Shown piece by piece: positions 16,539 to 24,063 of a DNA stretch of 64,000 nt. The DNA is from Phycisphaerae bacterium. Its GTDB lineage: Bacteria > Planctomycetota > Phycisphaerae > Phycisphaerales > UBA1924. Under the pieces are notes generated by a model, which had not been told where the DNA came from, made no database searches, and saw only the letters and a list, made by a program, of their open reading frames with translations. The translations under genes were made by a program, and so were the position numbers. The DNA lies in NCBI GenBank assembly GCA_030432255.1, contig JAUIHS010000008.1, positions 123,469-187,468 on the forward strand, in the 5' to 3' direction. How positions within the stretch are numbered: the first letter of the stretch is position 1; each line of letters opens with the position of its first letter.

Positions 16539-17312
16539 ATGAAGGTGTGTATTCGTTGTCAGGAGGACTGCTCGAACCGGCCGCGGGTGCGCGACCCCCA
16601 GGGGCGGTACGTGTGCAAGCGCTGCCTTCAGAAGGCAGTCGATCAGAAACATGGCGGTCCCGCGGACGCGAAGCCGTCGCGGCAGCGATCGACACCGAAG
16701 CCGGCGCCGGTGGAACAGCCGATGTTCGAGGACGTGGACACCGATTTCCTCGCGAGCTACCAGGACCAGCCGGAAGGCATGGCGATGCCGGCGCAGCAGC
16801 AGTCTGGACCGATGCGCACCTGCCTGAACTGCAAGCAGCCGATGCCGGCCGATGGGGTGGTGTGCATGCAATGCGGCTACAACGCGCAGACCGGCCGCAA
16901 GATGAAAACGCGCACCATCAAGACGAAGCAGCCGAAGGCGCGCAAAGAGAAGGTCTCCGGTGGCGTGGCCGATGCGCAGACCGCCATCGGCACCTTCATG
17001 ATCTTCGGGCTCATCGTGGTTGGCCTCGTCATCGGGTCGTGGAACAGCATGAGCGTCATGAACCTGTCCTTCAAACTCTTCTTCTTCTTCACGCTGATCA
17101 GTGGCATCGCACTCGTGGTCTGTGCATTCAAGGACAGCCTGCTTGATGGCGTGCTGTCGCTGTTCCTGTGGCCATGGCTCGTGTTCTGGGTCTTCTTCCG
17201 CAGCGGAAACCCGGGCGTTATGGCCCTCTTTGGCATCCAGGTCATGACAGCACTCGGGTGGATCGCGATCCTGATCAGGGCTGTGATGCTGGCCATGGCC
17301 GGCGAGGCCTGA
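16539..17312 (+). CDS. Double zinc-ribbon membrane protein
   Basis: The 257-aa protein has an N-terminal four-Cys knuckle (MKVCIRCQEDC ... YVCKRCLQ), a Pro/Gln-rich linker, a second ribbon (MRTCLNCKQPMPADGVVCMQ then CGYNAQTG), a basic stretch (KMKTRTIKTKQPKARKEK) and then about four membrane helices (IGTFMIFGLIVVGLVIGSW; LFFFFTLISGIALVVCAF; VLSLFLWPWLVFWVFF; ALGWIAILIRAVMLAMAG). It begins 34 bases after the DUF3592 gene, and an ATG after GTCCGAGAGGG was taken as start. A role as a membrane-bound zinc-finger module is clear from sequence; its partner is not. Confidence 0.8.
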   Translation: MKVCIRCQEDCSNRPRVRDPQGRYVCKRCLQKAVDQKHGGPADAKPSRQRSTPKPAPVEQPMFEDVDTDFLASYQDQPEGMAMPAQQQSGPMRTCLNCKQPMPADGVVCMQCGYNAQTGRKMKTRTIKTKQPKARKEKVSGGVADAQTAIGTFMIFGLIVVGLVIGSWNSMSVMNLSFKLFFFFTLISGIALVVCAFKDSLLDGVLSLFLWPWLVFWVFFRSGNPGVMALFGIQVMTALGWIAILIRAVMLAMAGEA

Positions 17313-17472
17313 TCACACGCCGCACCGGCGAGTCGCTCTATGATCGAACGCCCCGGAACCGGGGGCCGACTGCACCCCTGCAAAAGTGCGCGAATCCATG
17401 AGACCGCGCCCGCCCGTGGTATGGTCGTCGCTTCGACGGGCCTCTGAGCGCGTCCTTCCGAAAGGGGTACCC

Positions 17473-17988
17473 ATGAGCGTCATGAAGAGTCTGATCCTGG
17501 TCGTCCTGCTGGCCCTCGGCCCCGGCCTCCTTTCCGTGACCGTGATGCACCTGCTCAAAGCGCGGGCCGCGGCCTCATGGCCGAGCACCGAAGCTCGCGT
17601 CGAGTCGATGGACGTCATCGAGATCCCGGCAGGCACGCAAGAAGAAGCGGGCACAGCGACGTACGTGCCCGCAATCACGTACAGCTACGCGGTGGATGGC
17701 GAGCGATATGAGTCGAGCCGCATTTCGCTGCGCGATGACAAGTACCGGTTCGGCAATTCGGATGCCGCCTTCGACTGGGTCACGAAGGCGGTGAGTCGCA
17801 CGCCTTTCGTGGCGCACTTCGACCCCGATCGTCCGTCGAGTTCGGTGCTGATCGCCGAGGCATCACTCGTCCAGTGGACGGCACCGAGTGTGGGCGTCTT
17901 CTTCACGCTGATCGCAATCGCATTCATCGGTGTGAACCTGTTTGTGCGCGTGCCGCGAGCGGAGCCCCCGCCCATCCCGGTACACTGA
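17473..17988 (+). CDS. DUF3592-type membrane protein, second copy
   Basis: This 171-aa protein has an N-terminal hydrophobic segment (LILVVLLALGPGLLSVTVMHLL), a domain with YVPAITYSYAVDGERYESSR and FVAHFDPDRPSSSVLIAEAS, and a C-terminal helix (VGVFFTLIAIAFIGVNLFV). The pattern Y-x-Y-x-V-D-G-x-R-Y-E-S and x-x-F-D-P-D-x-P match the copy at 16.0 kb, so the two are paralogues. The start follows an AAAGGGG ribosome site. Its stop is four bases before the ispD start, so it probably forms a transcript with ispD. Confidence 0.8.
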   Translation: MSVMKSLILVVLLALGPGLLSVTVMHLLKARAAASWPSTEARVESMDVIEIPAGTQEEAGTATYVPAITYSYAVDGERYESSRISLRDDKYRFGNSDAAFDWVTKAVSRTPFVAHFDPDRPSSSVLIAEASLVQWTAPSVGVFFTLIAIAFIGVNLFVRVPRAEPPPIPVH

Positions 17989-17992
17989 GCGG

Positions 17993-18772
17993 ATGCTGAC
18001 GCTTATCATCCCCGCCGCCGGACATTCGACTCGTTTCTCAGGGCCCGTCTCCAAACTGGAGCAGGACCTCGGCGGCCGACCAGTGCTCCAGCGCACGGTC
18101 GAACTCTTCTGCAAACGTCCGGACGTCGATCACATCGTGGTCGCGGGGCCCCGCGAGGGGTTCGAGGAGTTCAAGTCGCGCCACGGCGACAAACTTGGCC
18201 TGATGGGTGTGACCCTGTGCCCGGGTGGCGTGACGCATCGATGGGAAACGGTGCAGGCGGCACTGGAGCACGTGCCGGAGGCGACGACGCACATCGGTGT
18301 GCACGATGCGGCGAGGCCGTGCACGCCACAGGACTTGATCGACCGCGTCTTCGAAGCGGCAGCAAAGTACGAAGCGGTGATCCCGGCGATCCCGGTGTCG
18401 GACACGCTGAAGCGCGTGAGCGCGGAGGCGGTCAAGGATGACGACATCGATCCGCTGGACGCCATCCTCGGCGATGCGGGCAAGACGCTCACGGACGTAC
18501 GCGAGGTGGAGGCAACCCTGGATCGTGCCAACGTGATGGCAGTGCAGACGCCGCAGGTCTTCGCGGCGGACCTCCTGCGCCGCGCGTATGCACTGGATGA
18601 TCTGAGCAGCACCGACGACGCAGGCCTCGTGGAGCGCCTGGGCGTCGCGGTGACGGTGGTGGAGGGCGATCCGAGAAACCTGAAGATCACGCGGCCGATC
18701 GACCTGGAGTTGGCGCGGGCAATCCTCAAGGTGAAAGGCGGCGGGGAACGGCCGTTGCATAAGCGGTTTTAG
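17993..18772 (+). CDS. ispD: 2-C-methyl-D-erythritol 4-phosphate cytidylyltransferase
   Basis: The 259-aa enzyme transfers CMP from CTP to methylerythritol phosphate in the non-mevalonate isoprenoid pathway. Diagnostic parts: LIIPAAGHSTRF (nucleotide-binding loop, with H-S replacing the more common G-x-G), HIGVHDAARPC, AVIPAIPVSDTLKRV, VMAVQTPQVF, STDDAGLVERLG and GDPRNLKITRPIDLELA. Family length is about 230; the extra residues sit in an Asp-rich insert (AVKDDDIDPLDAILGDAG). The GAGCGG before the ATG is a weak ribosome site, and the closeness to the upstream stop suggests coupling. Confidence 0.93.
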   Translation: MLTLIIPAAGHSTRFSGPVSKLEQDLGGRPVLQRTVELFCKRPDVDHIVVAGPREGFEEFKSRHGDKLGLMGVTLCPGGVTHRWETVQAALEHVPEATTHIGVHDAARPCTPQDLIDRVFEAAAKYEAVIPAIPVSDTLKRVSAEAVKDDDIDPLDAILGDAGKTLTDVREVEATLDRANVMAVQTPQVFAADLLRRAYALDDLSSTDDAGLVERLGVAVTVVEGDPRNLKITRPIDLELARAILKVKGGGERPLHKRF

Positions 18773-18883
18773 GAGGAGGTTGTGGATTGGAGCTTGTAGC
18801 TTGGCGCAAGCGTGTCAGTTCTCTTTCAAGCCACTTCCAAGCTCCAAGCCACAACCTACAAGCTATGAGCCAAAAGCTCCTCT
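18773..18883. repeat. Interspersed repeat, copy 2
   Basis: The gap holds GGATTGGAGCTTGTAG next to CTTGGCGCAAGCGTG (18784-18814), then a partly complementary arm (CAAGCTCCAAGCCACAACCT, then ACAAGCT; about 18838-18865). The arms could pair into a long imperfect hairpin between the convergent ispD and glycosyltransferase genes. Whether it terminates transcription cannot be seen; no T-run follows. Confidence 0.65.
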
Positions 18884-19627
18884 TCAGACTCCTCCCTCCC
18901 GATACCACGGATCATCACGCCGGTCCTCGTACCAGATGTCCAGCGACTCGCGCCGGCGGGCCATGCGGTCGGGGCCCTGGGTGAAGGCGCGTGCGAAGAC
19001 GGCGAGGATTTCTCGGGCGCGGTAGGCGCGGAGTTTGCGGCCTGAGGTCATGACGCGGGAGCGGATCAGGCGGAAGCGGCCGATGCGCTTCAGGGACTTC
19101 GCGAACTTCACTTCCTCGCCACCGTAGTACGCCTCCGGGTAACCACCGACCGTTTCGAACGCCTCGCGCGTGCAGAACATGAAGCAGCCCGCGGAATACT
19201 GCGCAAGGCCATACCCGGCAATCATCATGCCGAGCATGATGCGCGACCACAGCGGGATGCGCCCGTCGAACGTCACGAGCGCGCCGCCGCCGATACAGCC
19301 GGACTCCAGCAGACTCAACGCCTCGCGCAGGTGGTGAGGCTCGATGACCGTGTCCGCGTCGACGAAGATGAGGATGTCGCCCGTCGCCGCGGCGGCCGCA
19401 CTGTTCCGCGATGCGCTGATCTTGCGATGTTCGACGGTGACCACCCGTGCCCCGGCATCGCGCGCTATGGCCGCGGTGTCGTCGCTGGAGGCGTCATCGG
19501 CGACGACGATCTCGCAGGGGCGATCAAGTTCGGCGATGGCCGCGTTGAGGGCACGGATGGTGCGTCCGATGAGTTGGGCCTCGTTGTAGGCGGGAATGCA
19601 GATGGAGATGGCGGGCGCGACGGTCAT
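18884..19627 (-). CDS. Family 2 glycosyltransferase
   Basis: The 247-aa protein is a GT-A fold enzyme: the nucleotide-sugar start motif ISICIPAYNEAQLIGRTI, then EIVVADDASSDDTAAIA, and the metal-binding LIFVDADTVI (the DxD-like site). A hydrophobic patch follows (IMLGMMIAGYGLAQYSAGCFMF), then YPEAYYGGEEVKFAKSLKR. No membrane domain is predicted apart from that patch. The start is placed at 19627 because the GT-A fold begins five residues later; the open frame continues 28 codons upstream into repeats. Donor and acceptor cannot be inferred. Confidence 0.88.
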   Translation of the reverse strand: MTVAPAISICIPAYNEAQLIGRTIRALNAAIAELDRPCEIVVADDASSDDTAAIARDAGARVVTVEHRKISASRNSAAAAATGDILIFVDADTVIEPHHLREALSLLESGCIGGGALVTFDGRIPLWSRIMLGMMIAGYGLAQYSAGCFMFCTREAFETVGGYPEAYYGGEEVKFAKSLKRIGRFRLIRSRVMTSGRKLRAYRAREILAVFARAFTQGPDRMARRRESLDIWYEDRRDDPWYREGGV

Positions 19628-19675
19628 TACAGACGTGATGCCGCGGCGGAGTGGCTGTGTGTACGCGTTCGGTAT

Positions 19676-19740
19676 TCGGCGTCCTGAGGCACTTGGAGTG
19701 GCATCGGGCACCCGGCATCGGGCATCCGGGAATGGGCGCC
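19676..19740. repeat. GGCATCGGGCA-type tandem tract
   Basis: Words such as GGCATCGGGCACCCGGCATCG and GGGCATCCGGGAATGGGC repeat upstream of the glycosyltransferase gene, in the divergent gap before the acetyltransferase. It belongs to the GCAT word family seen across the window. Confidence 0.65.
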
Positions 19741-19861
19741 TTCGCGTGAGCCTTGAGGAGCTTCCGCTCCATCGTCTGAATGGGTGGCTGGCGAGACTGA
19801 CCCGACCCTCCTACCCTCGACTGACCAGCTACTGGCTACCCTGCCACCGACCACCCAGCCA

Positions 19862-20401
19862 ATGCCACTCCGCATCCAGACAGATCGGCTCCAGCTTCGT
19901 CCGCTCGAGACTGACGATGCCGTCGCGTTCGCGGCGTACCGCTCGGATCCCGAGGTGGCTCGCTACCAGGGGTGGACGGCACCCTATTCGGTTGACGCGG
20001 CGATGGAACTGATCGTGGGTGTGCAGGAAGCAGTGGCGTCTGATCCGCCGCCGGTTGGGGCGTGGGTGCAGGTCGCGGTCCTGCGTGAGGGTGTGCTGGT
20101 GGGAGACTGCGCGTTTCATCGGCTGGCAGATGATGAGGCGGTCGCTGAGATTGGTGTCACACTGTCGCGGCCGGCGCAGGGTCAGGGGTATGCGGCGGAG
20201 GCCCTGGGCGCCCTGATTGCCCATCTGGTCGGCGCGGTGGGCGTCCAGCGCATCGTCGCGACGTGTGACGTCGAGAACCTGCCATGCTGCAGATTGCTGG
20301 AACGACTCAGCTTTGATCGCGGAGCAGAGGAGCGGGTGATGTTCAAGGGGGCGTGGGGCCGGGAAGTGGAATGGGTTCGGCACTGCCGCACTGGGCATTG
20401 A
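19862..20401 (+). CDS. GNAT-family N-acetyltransferase
   Basis: The 179-aa protein has the RimJ/RimL-like GNAT pattern: IQTDRLQLRPLETDDAVAFA at the start, GDCAFHRLADDEAVAEIGVT, the acetyl-CoA loop RPAQGQGYAAEALGALIAH (Q-G-x-G-x-A), and IVATCDVENLPCCRLLERLS near the end. These enzymes move an acetyl group from acetyl-CoA to amines. The start at 19862 is where family similarity begins; upstream are CCACC words. A substrate cannot be named. Confidence 0.9.
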   Translation: MPLRIQTDRLQLRPLETDDAVAFAAYRSDPEVARYQGWTAPYSVDAAMELIVGVQEAVASDPPPVGAWVQVAVLREGVLVGDCAFHRLADDEAVAEIGVTLSRPAQGQGYAAEALGALIAHLVGAVGVQRIVATCDVENLPCCRLLERLSFDRGAEERVMFKGAWGREVEWVRHCRTGH

Positions 20402-20538
20402 GGTGAAGAAGCTGGTAGGTTGTCTTTCAGGTTGGAGCTTGCAGGTTCCAGCTTGGCGCAGGCGTGGATTCGGTTGCGCTCAATGTTCCCAAGTCCCACC
20501 AGCCACCAGCCACCAGCTACAAGCTCCCTTTCCCATTC
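20402..20538. repeat. Interspersed repeat, copy 3, with CCACCAGCC words
   Basis: GGTTGGAGCTTGCAGGTTCC and CCAGCTTGGCGCAGGCGTGG lie at 20430-20467. About 40 bases on are CCACCAGCCACCAGCCACC words and AGCTACAAGCTCCC, just before the nfo start. Two repeat types thus sit next to each other here. Confidence 0.65.
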
Positions 20539-21489
20539 ATGCTCCTCGGATCTCACCTCTCCATTGCCGGCTCCATGACGAACGCGTTGCGTGAGGCGGA
20601 GTCGTTGAAGCTGGACACGGTGCAGGTCTTCACGAAGAATCAGCGGCAGTGGAAGTTCCGGCCGCTGGATCCCGCGGTGATTGCGGACTGGCGGGGCGAA
20701 CTGGAACGGCTGGGGTGGGAGGATCGGACCGTCAGTCATGACAGCTACCTGATCAACCTCGCGAGTCCGGATGATGCGCTGTGGGAGAAGTCGATCCGCC
20801 TGATGCGCGAGGAGATCGAGCGGTGCGAACTGCTGTCGATTCCGTATCTCGTCAGCCATCCCGGGGCGCACGTGGGCTCCGGAGTGGAGGCGGGGATCAG
20901 TCGGATTGCTGATGCCTACCGGCGGCTGTTCCGTGAGACGTCGGGATATCGGACCACCTTGTGCCTCGAGAACACCGCGGGCGGTGGCTCGACACTCGGT
21001 CGGACCTTCGAGGAGTTGCGCGATCTGAAGGCGCTCATCGACGATCGAGCCGGCGATGATGCCAGGGGGCCAGCGGGGGATCGGGTGGGATTCTGTATCG
21101 ATACGTGCCACGCGCTCGCCGCGGGGTACGACCTGGCCTCGACCAAGCACGGCGACGGGACGGGCCGGAAGCGAACGATCGCCGAGGCGAGGGAGGCCGC
21201 GGATGGCGTTCTGGACGAACTGGACGCGATTTGTGGGCTTCAGCACATCCGCGTGCTGCACTTCAACGACTCCAAGGGCAGCCGCGGCAGCCGCCTGGAT
21301 CGCCACCAGCATATCGGGAAGGGAAACGTTGGGGTCGGAGCTTTCTCAGCCTTCCTGAACCGACCCGCGCTTGTTGACGTACCCTGCATCATGGAAACGC
21401 CGAAAGAGGACAATGAGAAAGGCGTGCCCATGGACACGATCAACGGCAGAAGATTGCGCCGATTGCTCGATGAGCCGGCTGTCTGTTGA
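20539..21489 (+). CDS. nfo: Deoxyribonuclease IV (AP endonuclease)
   Basis: The 316-aa enzyme cleaves DNA at abasic sites in base excision repair. The TIM-barrel metal-binding motifs are all present: LLGSHLSIAGSM, LVSHPGAHVGSG, CLENTAGGGSTLG (metal-binding Glu), GFCIDTCHALAAGYDL, VLHFNDSKGSRG, RHQHIGKGNVGVGAF and CIMETPKED. Length is slightly above the usual 280-300 because of an Asp/Gly-rich insert near residue 180 (DDRAGDDARGPAGDR). The ATG at 20539 directly opens into the family start LLGSH; there is no clear ribosome site in the repeat upstream. Confidence 0.95.
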   Translation: MLLGSHLSIAGSMTNALREAESLKLDTVQVFTKNQRQWKFRPLDPAVIADWRGELERLGWEDRTVSHDSYLINLASPDDALWEKSIRLMREEIERCELLSIPYLVSHPGAHVGSGVEAGISRIADAYRRLFRETSGYRTTLCLENTAGGGSTLGRTFEELRDLKALIDDRAGDDARGPAGDRVGFCIDTCHALAAGYDLASTKHGDGTGRKRTIAEAREAADGVLDELDAICGLQHIRVLHFNDSKGSRGSRLDRHQHIGKGNVGVGAFSAFLNRPALVDVPCIMETPKEDNEKGVPMDTINGRRLRRLLDEPAVC

Positions 21490-21526
21490 TGAACCCCCCG
21501 ACTTCTGCCGATAATCCCGCCACCAC

Positions 21527-22579
21527 ATGAGATGCCCAAACTCCCCAGATGTGCCATCACGACTCCCCGCTTCCGGGCGGAACGCTCTGGCGTGCGCCGT
21601 CATCGCCGCGGCTCTGCTCGCTGCCACGGGCTGCCGCTGGGTGGGTCAGACCACGACCGATCCTGACGACCCGGATGCACAGCTCTCCGGCCCGGTGGTG
21701 CAGGCGCCGGACTATGTGGTCGAAGCCGGGCGGTTCCGGGACGCCGGTGACGATGAGCAGGCACTGATCCTGCTCGCGCAGGCGATCGAAGAGAACCCGA
21801 CGCTCACAACGGCACACATGCAGATGGCCGAGATCTACCAGGGACGCGGCGACTACAACGACGCGGAGCGTTCCTGGCGCACAGCAGCGCAGCTTGAGCC
21901 GCGAAACTTCGACGCCCAGTACGGCCACGGCTTCTCGCTGCACCTCCTGAATCGTCTGACCGAAGCCGTCCGCGCGTATCTTCGCGCGTTGATCATTCGT
22001 CCTGACGACTTTGATGCGAATCTGAATCTCGCGACTGCCTATTTCCAACTGAACGAAGCGATGCAGGCGTTGCCGTATGCGGAGAAGGCAGTCGACCTGA
22101 ATCCCGCGGACGGTCCCGCACATGCCAACCTCGGCGCCATCTACAGCGAACTCGAACGGCATGTGGATGCCGTTCGCGAGTACGAGGCAGCGGCGGAGCT
22201 GATGGAACTGGACGGAAAGCTGCTGCTGAACCTGGCGAACAGCCTGGGCAAGACGCGACGCTTCACCGAAATGGTCAATACGCTCAATCGAGTGCTCGCG
22301 ATGGATCCGTCAGCCGCGGCGTACGAGCGTCTCGGCTACGCGAACTTCCAGTTGCGCGACTACACCGCGGCGGTGACGGCCTATGAGCGGGCGCTGGAGC
22401 AGGATCCGAACCACTACCCGGCCCACAACGGCCTGGGCGTGTGTTACCTGAACGAGTACCTGCACAGTGAAAAGACCGATCGCGAAGCCAAGCGCATCGC
22501 GATGGACCACCTGCGTGCCAGCCTTCGCATCAAGAAGAACCAGCCGCGAATCGTGGACTGGGTCGCGAGGTATGATTGA
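21527..22579 (+). CDS. TPR-repeat lipoprotein
   Basis: The 350-aa protein has a signal peptide with lipobox LAATGC (Cys at about residue 36), so it is probably membrane-anchored. After a short Asp-rich linker it consists of consecutive tetratricopeptide repeats, for example ALILLAQAIEENPTLTTAHM, AERSWRTAAQLEPRNFDAQY, ALPYAEKAVDLNPADGPAHA and AVTAYERALEQDPNHYPAHN. Such proteins are scaffolds; in pili or secretion systems they act as pilotins (PilF-like), which fits the pilus genes at 55-61 kb only loosely. The signal peptide has a long n-region. Confidence 0.85.
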   Translation: MRCPNSPDVPSRLPASGRNALACAVIAAALLAATGCRWVGQTTTDPDDPDAQLSGPVVQAPDYVVEAGRFRDAGDDEQALILLAQAIEENPTLTTAHMQMAEIYQGRGDYNDAERSWRTAAQLEPRNFDAQYGHGFSLHLLNRLTEAVRAYLRALIIRPDDFDANLNLATAYFQLNEAMQALPYAEKAVDLNPADGPAHANLGAIYSELERHVDAVREYEAAAELMELDGKLLLNLANSLGKTRRFTEMVNTLNRVLAMDPSAAAYERLGYANFQLRDYTAAVTAYERALEQDPNHYPAHNGLGVCYLNEYLHSEKTDREAKRIAMDHLRASLRIKKNQPRIVDWVARYD

Positions 22580-22582
22580 AGG

Positions 22583-22640
22583 TCGGCACTCGGCATTGAG
22601 GCATTCGGCATTGAGGGAGCATCCGGCACGGGGCATCCGG
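22583..22640. repeat. GCATTGAG-type tandem tract
   Basis: Right after the TPR gene's stop are words CACTCGGCATTGAGGCATTC and GGCATTGAGG, then GCATCCGGCACGGGGCATCC. This matches the tracts after gnd and around 24 kb. Confidence 0.75.
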
Positions 22641-22714
22641 GGGAAGTTCATCTTCAGTCTCAGTCCGCTCCCCTGATCCCTATTCCGTTATCACTGGTTC
22701 CTGCCAAGAACAAC

Positions 22715-22744
22715 AACACCCCCGACGTGTTGGTCGGGGGTGTT
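22715..22744 (-). terminator. Hairpin terminator of the PEP-CTERM gene
   Basis: A perfect 12-bp stem, AACACCCCCGAC / GTCGGGGGTGTT, with a 6-base loop, 36 bases after the end of the minus-strand gene. On the minus strand it is followed by GTTGTTCTT, a moderate U-rich tail. Confidence 0.85.
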
Positions 22745-22779
22745 GAAAACGTCGCTGCGGGATGTCGAGTCGGGTTGAC

Positions 22780-23676
22780 TCAGCGTCGGCGGCGACTGCA
22801 CAGGGATACACCGGCGAGCAGCATGACTGCGGATGCGCCTGGTGTTGGGATGGCGGCGACAGGGATCCGGAAGATGAGGAATTCGTTGTGTCCGTCGGGA
22901 CCCTCGGGACCGGCGGAGAAGGGGTTCGGAATGGAACCGGGGTCTTCGTTGTACCACATCCATTGGGAACTGCTGTCAACACCGTTGATGACACCGAAGG
23001 GGTGTGTTCCGCTCGGGTTGCCATCGTTGGCGTCACCGAAGACCAGGGCGCCGACGCCGGCGCTTCCGTCGGGAAGCAGTCCGGACTCGTCGACCCAACC
23101 GACGCTGGTGCCGGCTCCACCGGCATTCGCATTGGCAAGTGCGATCTGAGAGTTGATCAGCGCAATGTCGGCGGGGCTGTTGGTCAGCGTGTCGCCGGGC
23201 ACGTTGGAGTCGCGATCGCGGCCCGTGGCATACACCTGCCAGCCGGCGCCGGGAACAGTGCCGACGGTCGTGGACCCGACCGTGAACGATGCGATGGCGC
23301 CCTGGAGCGTCGTGTCGTCAGACCATCCCACGAGGTACATGAAGTCGCTCGCCGGGAGTCCGTTGAGGTCGTAAGCCTCGGGCCCGACACCCGGGTTGGT
23401 GTAACCATTGCTGAAGTTGGCGGTTCCGGCCGTGTAGAGCACCGGCAGGCCGTTGGTGATCTCGGCCGCATTCGTATTCCGGATTCCGCCGAAGTAACTC
23501 GTCGTGGTCATTCCGGTGACATCGCCGAAGCCGAAGCCGTACGCGTTGTCGACGGTAATGACACCATCAACATCCACAGCCATGGCGGGGCTGACCAGTG
23601 CGAGTCCGATGAGCAACGCCGCGCCGGTGGTCCGGGTGGAACGAAGAACGAAAGAGTGCGTAGATTGCGTAGACAT
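22780..23676 (-). CDS. Exported protein with PEP-CTERM-like sorting tail
   Basis: The 298-aa protein has a signal peptide (TTGAALLIGLALVSPAMA) and a C-terminal tripartite tail: PTPGA, a hydrophobic segment (SAVMLLAGVSLC) and SRRRR. Such tails are recognised by exosortases, which process proteins at the cell envelope. The body is low in Cys and rich in Gly, Ser, Asn and Asp; no enzymatic motif is seen. The start was set at the ATG eight bases after AAAGGA rather than at two earlier in-frame ATGs. A strong hairpin terminator follows. It probably belongs to the outer surface or the extracellular matrix. Confidence 0.85.
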   Translation of the reverse strand: MSTQSTHSFVLRSTRTTGAALLIGLALVSPAMAVDVDGVITVDNAYGFGFGDVTGMTTTSYFGGIRNTNAAEITNGLPVLYTAGTANFSNGYTNPGVGPEAYDLNGLPASDFMYLVGWSDDTTLQGAIASFTVGSTTVGTVPGAGWQVYATGRDRDSNVPGDTLTNSPADIALINSQIALANANAGGAGTSVGWVDESGLLPDGSAGVGALVFGDANDGNPSGTHPFGVINGVDSSSQWMWYNEDPGSIPNPFSAGPEGPDGHNEFLIFRIPVAAIPTPGASAVMLLAGVSLCSRRRR

Positions 23677-24063
23677 GACCATTGTCCTTTCAGCACGCAA
23701 GGGCGTGCGAGGTCCTGTTGATTGTCCGGCAACTCACCGGACACCATGTATGGTCATTCGCGGCCGCAATCTTGCAGTAGGCATTCGGCATTGAGGCATT
23801 TGGCATTTGGGGAAGGCACCCGGCATCGGGCATCGGGGGTTGAGCGCCCTCGGCGTTGTTCCTGATGAGCTTCCGCTCAGCCGAGCATCCGGGTACCGGG
23901 TTCACTTCGACCTGCAATTTAGGAATGGAGCGGAAGCTCCCCATGACCGCATGCCGCACGCACTCCACCACGGATGCCCGATGCCGGGTGCCCGATGCCC
24001 AATGCCCAATGCCCAATGCCTCAATGCCTCAATGCCTCAATGCCTAGTCGAGCGCTTCAATAC
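23677..24063. repeat. Intergenic region dominated by GCATTGAG/GCATCGGG tracts
   Basis: Tract one is at 23776-23838 (GGCATTCGGCATTGAGGCAT words) and tract two at 23969-24062 (GATGCCCAATGCCCAATGCC and CTCAATGCCTCAATGCCTC). Tract two reads as the reverse complement of tract one's word, so the pair is an extended imperfect inverted repeat about 200 bases across. Between them is AT-poor spacer without a gene. The promoter of the PEP-CTERM gene must lie within the first 80 bases. Confidence 0.7.
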
